From NCBI GenBank assembly GCA_044869955.1, contig JBIOYC010000060.1:10510-74509 (forward strand): 64,000 nt of DNA, read 5' to 3'. A program made the translations under genes and the position numbers. Under the pieces are notes generated by a model. It made no database searches. It had not been told where the DNA came from and worked only from the letters and a program-made list of their open reading frames with translations. This document shows, piece by piece, positions 22,667-30,512 of the stretch. Origin of the DNA: CALMKX01 sp044869955. Its GTDB lineage: Bacteria; Acidobacteriota; Thermoanaerobaculia; Multivoradales; SZUA-115. The number at the start of each line of letters is the position of its first letter. The stretch's first letter is position 1.

Positions 22667-24319
22667 ATGTCCTACCAGGTTCTCGCTCGCAAGTGGCGTC
22701 CGCAGGATTTCTCCGCCCTCGTCGGGCAGGAGGCGATCGTCACGGCGCTGCGCAACGGCCTGGCCGACGGCCGCATCGCCCAGGCCTACCTCTTCTCCGG
22801 CATCCGCGGCGTCGGTAAGACCACCACCGCACGCCTGCTCGCCAAGGCCCTCAACTGCGAGAAAGGGGCCCTCGGCGACCCCTGCAACGAATGCGTGATC
22901 TGCCAGGAGATCACCCGCGGTGGCGACCTCGACGTGCTCGAGATCGACGCCGCCACCTACTCGAAGGTGGAGCAGGTCCGCGATCTGACCGAGAGCCTGC
23001 GCTATGCCCCGGTGCGCGACCGCTACAAGGTGGTGGTGATCGACGAGGTCCACCGCCTCTCGCGCCAGGCCTTCGACGCCCTGCTCAAGATCGTCGAGGA
23101 GCCGCCGCCGCACCTGGTGTTCGTCTTCGCCACCACCGAGATCGAGGCCGTTCCGGCAACCATCCTGTCTCGCTGCCAGGAGTACCGCTTCCGCCGGGTC
23201 AGCCTCGGTGAGATGACCGCCTACCTGCGCCGCGTCGCGGAAGCCGAGTCGATCAGGGTCTCCGACGCCGCCCTGCGGCTCCTCGCTCGGGCCGGGGAAG
23301 GCAGCGTGCGCGATTCGGTGGCCCTCCTCGACCAACTCGCCACCTTCGGCGCCGGGACCATCCGCGACGAGGACGCCGCCCGGCTCTCCGGCAGCCTGGA
23401 CAGCGGCTTCTTCCTCGGTCTGCTGGCGGCGATCCTCGCCGGCGACCCGCCCGCTGTGGTCCAGGCCACCCGCCGGCTCGACGAGGAGGGCTGGGACCCG
23501 CGGCACGTCTTCGCCCAGTTCCTCGGCCTCTGCCGGGACGCCCTCCACCTCGCCGTCGGGGGGCGAGCGGAGGGCCTCGACCTGCCGGCCGACGACGCCG
23601 CGGCCCTCGCCGCCGTCGCCGGGGAGGCCGGCTACGAGAACCTGCTGCGGCTGCTGCATCTGCTGCTCAAGAGCGAGGACACCGTCCGGCGCAGCGACGC
23701 CGCCCTGCTGGCCGCGGAGATCGCCTGGCTGCGAGCCGCCGAGCTGCCCAAGCTGGTGCGGGTCGAGGACCTGCTCGCGGGGGTTGACCTCGCTCCGGCG
23801 GCCCGGCCGGCCGCTACCCCGCCTCGTCCCGTGCCCGCCCCCACTCCCCGAGCCGCCCCTTCTGCGACGGCCCCGACACCCGCCCCGCCGGAGCCCCCCC
23901 GACGGGCCGAGCCCGCGGCCCCGGCCGGCACGGCGAGCGTGGAGCGGCTCCTCGAAGAGGTCAGCCGGCGGCGCCAAGCCCTGGCGGCTCATCTCGCCAG
24001 CGCCTCCCGTCTCGAGATCGACAATGGGGAGCTGCTCATATACTTGCCGCCGGCCGGCAGCGAGATGCTCGCGCGGGCCCTCGAGCGGGAGGCCAATCGA
24101 CAGGTGCTGGATGGGGCCCTCGCCGAGGTCGCCGGTCCGGGGTTGCGCTGGCGCACGGTCGCCGCGGCCGCCACCTCGACGGCGCCGGCGGCCCGGACCG
24201 CTGCTCCACCGGCGGCCGAGCGAGCCGCGACCGAGCACCCGACCGTCCAGGCGGTGCTCGACATCTTCGGGGGCACGGTCGCCACGGTGGAGCCGAACCG
24301 CCGGGAGGAGGAAGAGTAG
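22667..24319 (+). CDS. dnaX: DNA polymerase III subunits gamma/tau
   Basis: Clamp-loader motor of the replicase. The 550-residue product begins YQVLARKWRPQDFSALVGQE and has Walker A SGIRGVGKTTTARLL (Lys51). Zinc-binding cysteines are at 64, 73, 76 and 79 (CEKGALGDPCNECVIC), followed by Walker B VVVIDEVHRLS and a SRCQEYRFRR sensor region. Domain III follows, then a Pro/Ala-rich linker (about 385-425) and a tau-like tail. I see no obvious slippery run for programmed frameshifting to gamma. It forms an operon with ybaB (adjacent stop and ATG) and recR. Confidence 0.95.
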   Translation: MSYQVLARKWRPQDFSALVGQEAIVTALRNGLADGRIAQAYLFSGIRGVGKTTTARLLAKALNCEKGALGDPCNECVICQEITRGGDLDVLEIDAATYSKVEQVRDLTESLRYAPVRDRYKVVVIDEVHRLSRQAFDALLKIVEEPPPHLVFVFATTEIEAVPATILSRCQEYRFRRVSLGEMTAYLRRVAEAESIRVSDAALRLLARAGEGSVRDSVALLDQLATFGAGTIRDEDAARLSGSLDSGFFLGLLAAILAGDPPAVVQATRRLDEEGWDPRHVFAQFLGLCRDALHLAVGGRAEGLDLPADDAAALAAVAGEAGYENLLRLLHLLLKSEDTVRRSDAALLAAEIAWLRAAELPKLVRVEDLLAGVDLAPAARPAATPPRPVPAPTPRAAPSATAPTPAPPEPPRRAEPAAPAGTASVERLLEEVSRRRQALAAHLASASRLEIDNGELLIYLPPAGSEMLARALEREANRQVLDGALAEVAGPGLRWRTVAAAATSTAPAARTAAPPAAERAATEHPTVQAVLDIFGGTVATVEPNRREEEE

Positions 24320-24616
24320 ATGAGCTCGATCCGAAACCTGATGAAGCAAGCCCAGCAGATGCAGGAGAAGCTCCAGAAGGAGCTCGCCGAGCTGGTGGTC
24401 GAGGCCACCGTCGGCGGCGGCATGGTGACCGTGCGCATGAGCGGCCACAAGCAGTTGGTGTCGGTGAAGATCGACAAGGAGGTCATGGACCCGGACGACC
24501 CCTCCATGCTCGAGGACCTCATCGTCGCTGCTGTCAACGAGGCCCACCGCAAGGTCGACGAGACCATGCAGGGCCGCCTCGGCATGCTCGCCTCGGGGCT
24601 CCCCCTCTCGCTCTGA
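24320..24616 (+). CDS. ebfC: YbaB/EbfC nucleoid-associated protein
   Basis: A 98-residue dimeric DNA-binding protein. The family pattern is LMKQAQQMQEKLQKELAEL (residues 7-25), then VEATVGGGMVTVRMSGHKQL and the acidic DPDDPSMLEDLIVAAVNEA. The ATG is the triplet right after the dnaX stop, showing coupling. In other bacteria it binds DNA broadly and sits between dnaX and recR, as here. Confidence 0.94.
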   Translation: MSSIRNLMKQAQQMQEKLQKELAELVVEATVGGGMVTVRMSGHKQLVSVKIDKEVMDPDDPSMLEDLIVAAVNEAHRKVDETMQGRLGMLASGLPLSL

Positions 24617-24629
24617 TCCCTTCCCGCCC

Positions 24630-25214
24630 ATGTCGGATCCCCTGGCCCGGCTGATCGGAGAGCTCTCCCGGCTGCCGGGCATCGGCGCCAAGACCGCCAC
24701 CCGACTCGCCCACCACGTGCTCAAAGTGCCGGAGACCGAGGCCCGCGCCCTGGCGAGCGCCATCATCGAGGTGAAGGAGCGCCTCTTCCACTGCTCCGCC
24801 TGCAACGCCATCACGGCCATCGAGCCCTGCCGCTTCTGCGCCGACCCTTCGCGCCGGCGAGACCAGATCTGCGTGGTCGAAGAGCCGTTCAACATCCTGC
24901 CGATCGAGCGCACCGGCGAGTTCCACGGTCTCTACCACGTGCTGCTGGGAGCCCTCTCCCCCCAACGCGGCATCGGACCCGAGCGCCTGGCGATCGCCGG
25001 CCTGCTCCCACGCCTCGGCGGTGTCGAAGAAGTGGTGCTCGCCACCAACCCCAGCGTCGAGGGGGAAGCCACGGCCCTCTTCCTGGCGCGACTGCTGCAC
25101 GATCGAGGGGTCAAGGTCACCCGCCTCGCCTTCGGCATGCCGGTCGGCGGCGACATCGAGTACACCGACGAGGTCACCCTCGCCCGCTCCCTCGCCGGCC
25201 GCCGGGAGATCTGA
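24630..25214 (+). CDS. recR: Recombination protein RecR
   Basis: Ring-forming mediator that, with RecO/RecF, loads RecA on gapped DNA. The 194-residue product has the N-terminal HhH region LSRLPGIGAKTATRLAHHVL, a Cys4 zinc finger (Cys55, 58, 67, 70) and a Toprim domain (VVEEPFNILPIERTGEFHG to LATNPSVEGEATA), ending in a Walker-like LAFGMPVGGDIEYTDEVTL. The stop overlaps the next ATG. RecF is also encoded in this window (35125). Confidence 0.95.
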   Translation: MSDPLARLIGELSRLPGIGAKTATRLAHHVLKVPETEARALASAIIEVKERLFHCSACNAITAIEPCRFCADPSRRRDQICVVEEPFNILPIERTGEFHGLYHVLLGALSPQRGIGPERLAIAGLLPRLGGVEEVVLATNPSVEGEATALFLARLLHDRGVKVTRLAFGMPVGGDIEYTDEVTLARSLAGRREI

Positions 25215-26545
25215 TGCCCCGCGCGGGTGCCACCCGCCGCCGCGCCGGCCTGGGCCGTGGCGACCTCCTGCCCGAGATCCTCACCCCGCCGCCGGGGCCA
25301 CGCTCCCGGGCCTGCTCTCTACGCCTGGCCGCTGCCGAGGCTCCGGGGGTCAACACACTCTTCGGCGGCGAGCCGGCTCTGGTGTGGGAGCAAGCTCGCG
25401 GTGCCAACGTGGTCGACGTCGACGGCAACCGCTACCTCGACCTAACCTCGGGCTTCGGCGCCGCCGCGGTCGGCCACCGCCACCCGCGGGTGGTCGCTGC
25501 CGTCCGCCGACAATCCCGGCTGCTCCTCCACGGCCTCGGCGACGTAGCTGCGCACCCCTGCCGGGTCGAGCTGGCAGAACGGCTCGCCGCTCTCGCCCCG
25601 GTGGACGACGCCCGGGTCTACTTCGCCACCTCCGGGGCCGAGGCGGTCGAGATCGCTCTCAAGACTGCCCTCCTCGCCACCTGCCGGCCGGAGCTCCTCG
25701 CCTTCGACCCCGCCTACCACGGCCTGACCTTCGGCGCCCTCGCCGTGACCTCGAGGCCGGCGTTCCGCGAGCCGTTCCGGGAGCGGCTGGGCCGAGTGCA
25801 CCGGCCGCCCTTCGGGGCTCCCCTCACGGAGATCGAGCCCCTGCTCGCCACTCGCCGTGTGGCGGCGGCGATCGTCGAGCCGGTGGTCGGACGTGAAGGG
25901 GTCTTGCTGCCGCCCCCGGGATGGCTCGCGGGCCTCGCCGCCCTCTGCCGCCGGCACGGCACACTCTTCGTGGCCGACGAGATCTGGACCGGCTTCGGTC
26001 GCACGGGCGCGTGGTTCGCCTCGGTCGAGGAGGGTGTGCGCCCGGACCTGCTCTGCTGCGGCAAGGCGCTCGGGGGGGGACTGCCGATCGCCGCGGCCCT
26101 GGGGGAGGCCCGATGGATGGCGGCCTGGGAGGGGCCCGGGGAGGCGCGTCACACCTCGACTTTCCTCGGCCATCCCCTGGCCTGTGCCGCCGCCCTCGCC
26201 GCCCTCGAGGTGCTCGCGCGGGAAGACCTGCCCGGCAGGGCGGCCCGTCTGGGGCGGCTGCTCGCTCGGCGGTTCTCGGGCTGGTCGGGCCGCATCCCCG
26301 GCCTCCTCGAAGTGCGAGGCCGGGGCCTGTTCTGGGGGCTGGCTCTCGCGACGGCCCATCAGGCTGCCCAATTGGTGAGCTTCGCCCGCGGCCGAGGCGT
26401 CTTGCTGCTCACGGGCGGACCGGATGGTAAGGTCGTGGAGATCGCGCCGCCCCTTTCGATCCGCTCGCGCCAGCTCGACTTTGCGCTCGGCGTCCTGGAG
26501 GAAGGTCTGCGGCGGCCGCTCCCGAGGATGAGGACGCCTGGATGA
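25214..26545 (+). CDS. Class III PLP-dependent aminotransferase
   Basis: A 443-residue omega-aminotransferase-type enzyme. DLTSGFGAAAVGHRHPRVVAAV (about 76-97), ATSGAEAVEIALK (138-150) and the PLP aspartate in LFVADEIWTGFGRTG (Asp255) are visible. The Schiff-base lysine is in CCGKALGGGLPIA (Lys284), and STFLGHPLACAAALAAL follows. The substrate cannot be told: ornithine, acetylornithine, GABA and diamine enzymes share these motifs. It overlaps recR by one base and the next gene by 4 nt, so it is in the dnaX-recR transcript although unrelated in function. Confidence 0.86.
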   Translation: MPRAGATRRRAGLGRGDLLPEILTPPPGPRSRACSLRLAAAEAPGVNTLFGGEPALVWEQARGANVVDVDGNRYLDLTSGFGAAAVGHRHPRVVAAVRRQSRLLLHGLGDVAAHPCRVELAERLAALAPVDDARVYFATSGAEAVEIALKTALLATCRPELLAFDPAYHGLTFGALAVTSRPAFREPFRERLGRVHRPPFGAPLTEIEPLLATRRVAAAIVEPVVGREGVLLPPPGWLAGLAALCRRHGTLFVADEIWTGFGRTGAWFASVEEGVRPDLLCCGKALGGGLPIAAALGEARWMAAWEGPGEARHTSTFLGHPLACAAALAALEVLAREDLPGRAARLGRLLARRFSGWSGRIPGLLEVRGRGLFWGLALATAHQAAQLVSFARGRGVLLLTGGPDGKVVEIAPPLSIRSRQLDFALGVLEEGLRRPLPRMRTPG

Positions 26546-27438
26546 CCCCGACGCTCGGCATCGTGCTGGTGCATTTCGGACCGACCGAGCCGACCCGCCG
26601 AGCTCTGGCGGCGATCGCCGCCGACCCCTCGCGCGCCGGGCGCAGGGTGGTGCTCGTCGACAACTCCGACAGCTTCGCCGGCGACGCCGCGGTCGCGGGT
26701 CTGACCCTCCTCGCCGCACCCGACAACCCGGGATTCGGCAGCGGCGCCAACCGTGGCGCCGTCGCTCTCGAGGCCGGCGGGCCGGTCTGCGGCTATCTGT
26801 TCCTGAACGGCGACGTCGAGATCGTCCCGGGCTTCCTGGACGCCGCGGCCGCCGCCCTCGCCGCCGGGGCCGGTGCGGTGGGCGGTCCTCTCTACCTCGA
26901 CGACGCTCGCACCCGGGTCTGGTATGCCGGTGGCCGCGTGGTCGCCTGGCGAGGCACCGTGCTCCAGGAGCGGGCCACCGACTCCGCGGCCAGGCGCCGC
27001 CTTGTGGGCTTCATCCCCGGTGCGGCGATGGTGGTCGGCACCGCCGCCTTCGAGGCCGTCGGCGGCTTCGACGAGCGCTTCTTCCTCTACAACGAGGACG
27101 TCGACCTTTGCCTGCGCCTTTCCCGGGCGGGCTTCTCGTTGCTCTTCGAGCCCGAGATGGCGGCCATCCACCGAGTCGGCGGCGCCACCGGCTCGGCCGA
27201 GCGTTCCCCGCTCTACCTCGAGCACCTCACACGCACCCGCCTGCTGCCCTTTCCGTCGCGACTCCACCGGCTCTGGCTCGCCCTCCTCCACACCGGTTGG
27301 CTGGGGGTTCGCAGCCTGGCCCTGCTCGCCCAGCGGGGTGGCCGGGCTCGCGCCCAGGTCGCCGCCTTGCTGCGGGGCCACCGCGACGCCCTGGCCAGCG
27401 CCTGGTCGGGCCGGCTCTCTCGCCGGCGTTCGCACTAG
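26542..27438 (+). CDS. Family 2 glycosyltransferase (rhamnosyltransferase-like)
   Basis: A 298-residue GT2 enzyme. LGIVLVHFGPTEPTRRALAA starts the nucleotide-sugar fold. DNSDSF and APDNPGFGSGANRGA (about 59-73) match the Rossmann-like half, and the metal DxD equivalent is NGDVEI (about 94-99). GFDERFFLYNEDVDLCLRLS (about 172-191) is a strong family signature with the catalytic ED. No membrane helix is clear. It probably adds a sugar to a polysaccharide or glycolipid; the acceptor is unknown. ATGA overlap with the aminotransferase gene shows coupling. Confidence 0.85.
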   Translation: MTPTLGIVLVHFGPTEPTRRALAAIAADPSRAGRRVVLVDNSDSFAGDAAVAGLTLLAAPDNPGFGSGANRGAVALEAGGPVCGYLFLNGDVEIVPGFLDAAAAALAAGAGAVGGPLYLDDARTRVWYAGGRVVAWRGTVLQERATDSAARRRLVGFIPGAAMVVGTAAFEAVGGFDERFFLYNEDVDLCLRLSRAGFSLLFEPEMAAIHRVGGATGSAERSPLYLEHLTRTRLLPFPSRLHRLWLALLHTGWLGVRSLALLAQRGGRARAQVAALLRGHRDALASAWSGRLSRRRSH

Positions 27439-27449
27439 CGTCACCCTGC

Positions 27450-27455
27450 TAGCAT
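27450..27455 (+). promoter_or_regulatory. -10-like TAGCAT, leaderless type
   Basis: TAGCAT, preceded by TGC, ends 6 nt before the GTG at 27462, the position expected if transcription starts on the start codon. There is no ribosome site. Confidence 0.4.
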
Positions 27456-27461
27456 CGCGGC

Positions 27462-28028
27462 GTGTCGGAGCCCGCGTTCAAGATCGCCTTCATCGGCAGC
27501 CACGGCGTCGGCAAGACGACTCTCTGCTATGGGCTCGCGGCCCGCCTTAAGGCCCGGGACTTCTCCTGTGACGTGGTCCATGAGGTGGCCCGGCGCTGCC
27601 CCCTGCCCATCAATCAGGACACCACGGTCGCGGCCCAGGCCTGGATCCTCCACACCCAGATCGCCGAAGAGCTGGTCGCTGCCTCCCGCTACCCGGTGGT
27701 CCTGTGCGATCGCAGCGCGCTCGACAACTACGTCTACCTCCTCCTCGCCAGCCACCCGCCCAGCATGCTCGAGGAGCTGGTTTCGAGCTGGATGACGACC
27801 TACTCCCTTCTCGTCGAAGTGCCGATCCTCGCTTCCCCTTCACCCGATGGGGTGCGCGCCGCGGATCCTGCCTTCCAGCTCGCGGTCCAGCTGCGGCTTC
27901 GCAACGAGATCGATCGCCGCGGCCTTGCCACCCTGCGCCTCGATCCTGCCGAGCGCCCGTCCTGGCTCGACACCGTCGAGAGGGCTGCGCTCGACCGCCT
28001 GGCCCCGGGCCAGCTCTCGCTGCTCTGA
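27462..28028 (+). CDS. P-loop NTPase of NadR/thymidylate-kinase-like type
   Basis: A 188-residue single-domain nucleotide-binding protein. Walker A is IGSHGVGKTTLCYGLAARL (residues 11-29), and VVLCDRSALDNYVYLLLA resembles the DRS/DRG motif of deoxynucleoside and NadR-type kinases (AAA_28 group). No second domain is present. The substrate is unknown. Start is GTG at 27462, chosen because TAGCAT lies 6 nt upstream and the frame has no earlier sensible start. It has its own promoter though it lies only 23 nt from the glycosyltransferase gene. Confidence 0.75.
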   Translation: MSEPAFKIAFIGSHGVGKTTLCYGLAARLKARDFSCDVVHEVARRCPLPINQDTTVAAQAWILHTQIAEELVAASRYPVVLCDRSALDNYVYLLLASHPPSMLEELVSSWMTTYSLLVEVPILASPSPDGVRAADPAFQLAVQLRLRNEIDRRGLATLRLDPAERPSWLDTVERAALDRLAPGQLSLL

Positions 28029-28073
28029 CCAACCGGCCCCTCGCCCGACCGCTCCGCTCTAGGCATTCCACGC

Positions 28074-28079
28074 TAGAAT
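28074..28079 (+). promoter_or_regulatory. -10-like TAGAAT for the cNMP-binding gene
   Basis: TAGAAT, again preceded by GC, lies 17 nt before the ATG at 28097, predicting a leader of about ten bases. No good -35 is seen at the usual spacing. Confidence 0.35.
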
Positions 28080-28096
28080 TCCCGGCCGACGTCACC

Positions 28097-29098
28097 ATGA
28101 GCTCCCCCGCAGAGGATGTCTTCCGGCGCTCCCAGGTCTTCGCCCACCTGTCGGCGACGGACTTGGCCGTGCTCGGCCGGTGCTCGGCCCTGCGCAGCCT
28201 CCCTGCCGGCTCGGTGGTGGTGCGCCGCAACGACACCTCGCGTGATGCCTTCCTGATCACCAAGGGCCGGGTCCGCATCGAGCGAGACACACCCTACGGC
28301 CCCTACCGCTTCGCGGTGCTGACCGAGGGCGACCTCTTCGGTGAGGCCAGCTTCATCGACCTGCTCGGGCGCTCCGGAGATGCCACCACGGAGACCGATG
28401 CCACCCTCCTCGTGCTCGACCATGCCGCCCTCGAAGAGGCCACGCGCCAGGACACCCGCTTCACCGTCGCCTTGCTCTGGGCTTTTTGGAAGAGTCTCTC
28501 GGGAAAGCTGCGTCGGGCCAACGAGCACCTCCTGCAGTTCTTCTCGGAGGGTGGCGGTCCGCCGCTCGCCGATGGTCCCATCGATCAGCGCGCCACCGGG
28601 CAGTTCCAGATCGGCCTCGACGCCAAGCGCAAGCTCTTCGAGGAGCAGACTCTCTCGGCCCTGGAGATCAACTTCCTCTCCTCCCTGTCGAAGGCCAAGC
28701 AGCTCGAGGAAGGAGAGCTGCTCTTCCGCGAGGGAGAGCCGGGGGACCGCATGTACGTGGTGCTCGAGGGCCAGGTCCGGATCAGCAAGACGATCCCGGG
28801 CGTGGGTGAGGAGGCGCTGGCCTTCCTCGAGCGCGGCGACTACTTCGGCGAGATGGCCCTGATCGACAACGCTCCTCGCTCGGCGGACGCCCGGGCCCAC
28901 ACCGGGGGCGCGGTGGTGCTCGCCATCCCGCGAGAAGTGGTCGAGGGCGTCCTGGACATCCGCAAGGTGACTTCGCTGCGCCTGCTCAAGCTGCTGTGCT
29001 CGCTGGTGGCCAAACGTCTGCGGGAGCTCGACGAGAAGATCATCGGCTGGTACCTGCTCTCGGGCGGCGGCCAGGAACCGCTCGCGGCGCCGCCCTAG
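28097..29098 (+). CDS. Protein with two cyclic-nucleotide-binding domains
   Basis: A 333-residue protein with two cNMP-binding beta-roll domains and no HTH, kinase or channel part. Domain 1 (about 10-130) has the phosphate-binding-like motif EGDLFGEASFIDLLGRSGDA. Domain 2 (about 190-310) has GDYFGEMALIDNAPRSADA, nearly canonical. The first cassette lacks the usual Arg-Ser/Thr-Ala at the right spacing, so perhaps only domain 2 binds ligand. A linker of about 45 residues separates them. It resembles regulatory subunits of cAMP-dependent enzymes; the partner is unknown. Its last 59 nt overlap mutY, tail to tail. Confidence 0.82.
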   Translation: MSSPAEDVFRRSQVFAHLSATDLAVLGRCSALRSLPAGSVVVRRNDTSRDAFLITKGRVRIERDTPYGPYRFAVLTEGDLFGEASFIDLLGRSGDATTETDATLLVLDHAALEEATRQDTRFTVALLWAFWKSLSGKLRRANEHLLQFFSEGGGPPLADGPIDQRATGQFQIGLDAKRKLFEEQTLSALEINFLSSLSKAKQLEEGELLFREGEPGDRMYVVLEGQVRISKTIPGVGEEALAFLERGDYFGEMALIDNAPRSADARAHTGGAVVLAIPREVVEGVLDIRKVTSLRLLKLLCSLVAKRLRELDEKIIGWYLLSGGGQEPLAAPP

Positions 29099-30140
29099 CC
29101 TCGGCGCGGCGCAGGGCCTTGCCGAGCAGCGCCGACTGCGGCAGGCGAGAGGTCTCCTCGCGGGAGAACCAACCCGCCTCGACTCCCTGGCTCACCACGC
29201 CATCGCCTTCGACCTGCGCGCGATGAATCGTCGCCGTGATCGCCCGGAAGGTGATGCCGTGCCGCACCGAGCCGAGCTCCTCGAGGAGGCTCCAGCACCC
29301 CCCGTAGGCGCCGCCGAGAGCTGCTGCCGCCGCGGATGGATCGTCTGATTCCCCGCCGGTCTCCACCCAAGGCAGCTCCCAAGTACCGGCCAGCAGCTCG
29401 CTGGCGTCGTCCCGTCGGACCAGCAGCAGGCGCCCCCCGTCCTCCACCAAGGCCAGCAGCCACCGCTGGCTGACCTTGGGCGGCTTCGGGCGGGGAGCCG
29501 GGAACGCCTCCGGCTCGCCGGAGGCACGGCCCCGACAGCTCTCGCTCAGGGGACAGAGCAGGCAGCGTGGTCGCTGAGGGACACAGACCAGGGCTCCCAG
29601 CTCCATCAGGGCCTGGTTCGAATCACCAGGGCGGCCGGCATCGAGCAGGCCGGCCGCCGCCTCCAGGAGCCCGCGCCTCACCGAGCGTTGGCGCTGGTCT
29701 TCGCCGACGGCCAGCCAGCGGCTGAGCACACGCACGACGTTGCCGTCGAGGACTGGCTCCACGACGCCAAAGGCGATACTCGCGACGGCTGCTGCGGTGT
29801 ACTCCCCGATCCCGGGCAGGGTCCGGAGGCCGGCCGGGGTGCGGGGAAACCCGCCCTGCTCCGCTACCTGCCTGGCAGCGGCATGGAGCTGGCGCGCTCG
29901 CCGGTAATAGCCGAGGCCGGCCCACGAAGCGAGTACCTCGGGCAGCTCTGCGCCGGCCAGCGCCTCGACCGTGGGGTAGCGGGAAAGAAAGCGTTCGAAG
30001 TAGGGGATGACCGTCTCGACCCGCGTCTGCTGGAGCATGATCTCCGACAGCCAGACACGGTAAGGGTCCTGATCACGGCGCCAGGGAAGGTCGCGCCGGT
30101 GGCGATCGAACCACGCCAGAAGGGCTGCCCCGGCGGACAT
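29040..30140 (-). CDS. mutY: A/G-specific adenine glycosylase
   Basis: Removes adenine mispaired with 8-oxoguanine. The 366-residue product has the N-terminal helical region WLSEIMLQQTRVETVIPYF with catalytic Glu33, the HhH motif LRTLPGIGEYTAAAVAS (105-121), catalytic Asp132 in VLDGNVVRVLSR and four iron-sulfur cysteines at 186, 193, 196 and 202 (C-x6-C-x2-C-x5-C). A NUDIX-like C-terminal domain follows (about 225-345) and recognises 8-oxoG. TATACT lies exactly 7 nt before the ATG at 30140, fixing the start. It overlaps the cNMP-binding gene by 59 nt at the 3' end. Confidence 0.94.
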   Translation of the reverse strand: MSAGAALLAWFDRHRRDLPWRRDQDPYRVWLSEIMLQQTRVETVIPYFERFLSRYPTVEALAGAELPEVLASWAGLGYYRRARQLHAAARQVAEQGGFPRTPAGLRTLPGIGEYTAAAVASIAFGVVEPVLDGNVVRVLSRWLAVGEDQRQRSVRRGLLEAAAGLLDAGRPGDSNQALMELGALVCVPQRPRCLLCPLSESCRGRASGEPEAFPAPRPKPPKVSQRWLLALVEDGGRLLLVRRDDASELLAGTWELPWVETGGESDDPSAAAAALGGAYGGCWSLLEELGSVRHGITFRAITATIHRAQVEGDGVVSQGVEAGWFSREETSRLPQSALLGKALRRAEARAAPRAVPGRRPRAGTSR

Positions 30141-30147
30141 CGCGGCG

Positions 30148-30153
30148 AGTATA
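30148..30153 (-). promoter_or_regulatory. -10 TATACT of mutY, leaderless type
   Basis: On the minus strand TATACT is followed by exactly 7 nt (CGCCGCG) and then the mutY ATG. It is the clearest example of the leaderless pattern in the window. Confidence 0.5.
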
Positions 30154-30231
30154 CGGCCAATCTGGCGTTGCGCCTTTTTCTGACGGGGTGGCGACAGTTC
30201 TTGCAAGCTGGGCGGGGCTGACAGGCACGAG

Positions 30232-30254
30232 GGCCGGCCCCGGTGGGGCCGGCC
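30232..30254. repeat. Perfect 10-bp inverted repeat, GGCCGGCCCC/GGGGCCGGCC
   Basis: The stem has a 3-nt loop (GGT) and lies in the middle of the mutY-sppA divergent gap. It has no T-run and no gene ends nearby, so it is not an ordinary terminator; it could be an operator or a mobile hairpin. Confidence 0.5.
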
Positions 30255-30496
30255 GTTCGCTTCACTGAAATACGGGGGAGGTCCCCGCTTGGGTAGGCCG
30301 TTCTGAGGATTTACCCCTGTGGGATAGGGGATGGAGGCGGGATCGTAGAGGGGAGGCTTGCGCCTCGGTACAGGTAGGATAAGAGTCGGTGGGTGGAACC
30401 TCCCTCGTATCGGTGTTAACCGTTCGTTAACCCATCTGCGCTCCTTTATCAGCAAGCACCGTGCCAGCCCCTCCGGGAGCCTCTTCGGCTGCCTGC

Positions 30497-30502
30497 TAGA
30501 AT
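30497..30502 (+). promoter_or_regulatory. -10-like TAGAAT of sppA
   Basis: TGCTAGAAT ends 10 nt before the sppA ATG. The extended-type TGC before the hexamer also occurs at 27450. The predicted leader is only a few bases. Confidence 0.4.
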
Positions 30503-30512
30503 CCCCTTACCT

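Larger units (their letters stand above)
30141..30512. other. 372-nt intergenic region between mutY and sppA
   Basis: Divergent promoter region. The mutY hexamer TATACT (30148-30153, minus strand) and the sppA hexamer TAGAAT (30497-30502) mark its two ends. Between them is a perfect 10-bp GC-rich inverted repeat (30232-30254). I find no coding frame with gene-like codon use and no tRNA; the stretch 30400-30440 is AT-richer than its surroundings. Confidence 0.6.

Noticed and set aside
22577..24913. A 778-residue reading frame opposite dnaX-ybaB-recR
   Set aside because: Rich in Gly/Arg/His repeats from antisense GC-rich codons, with no recognisable domain; the plus strand has the clear dnaX gene.
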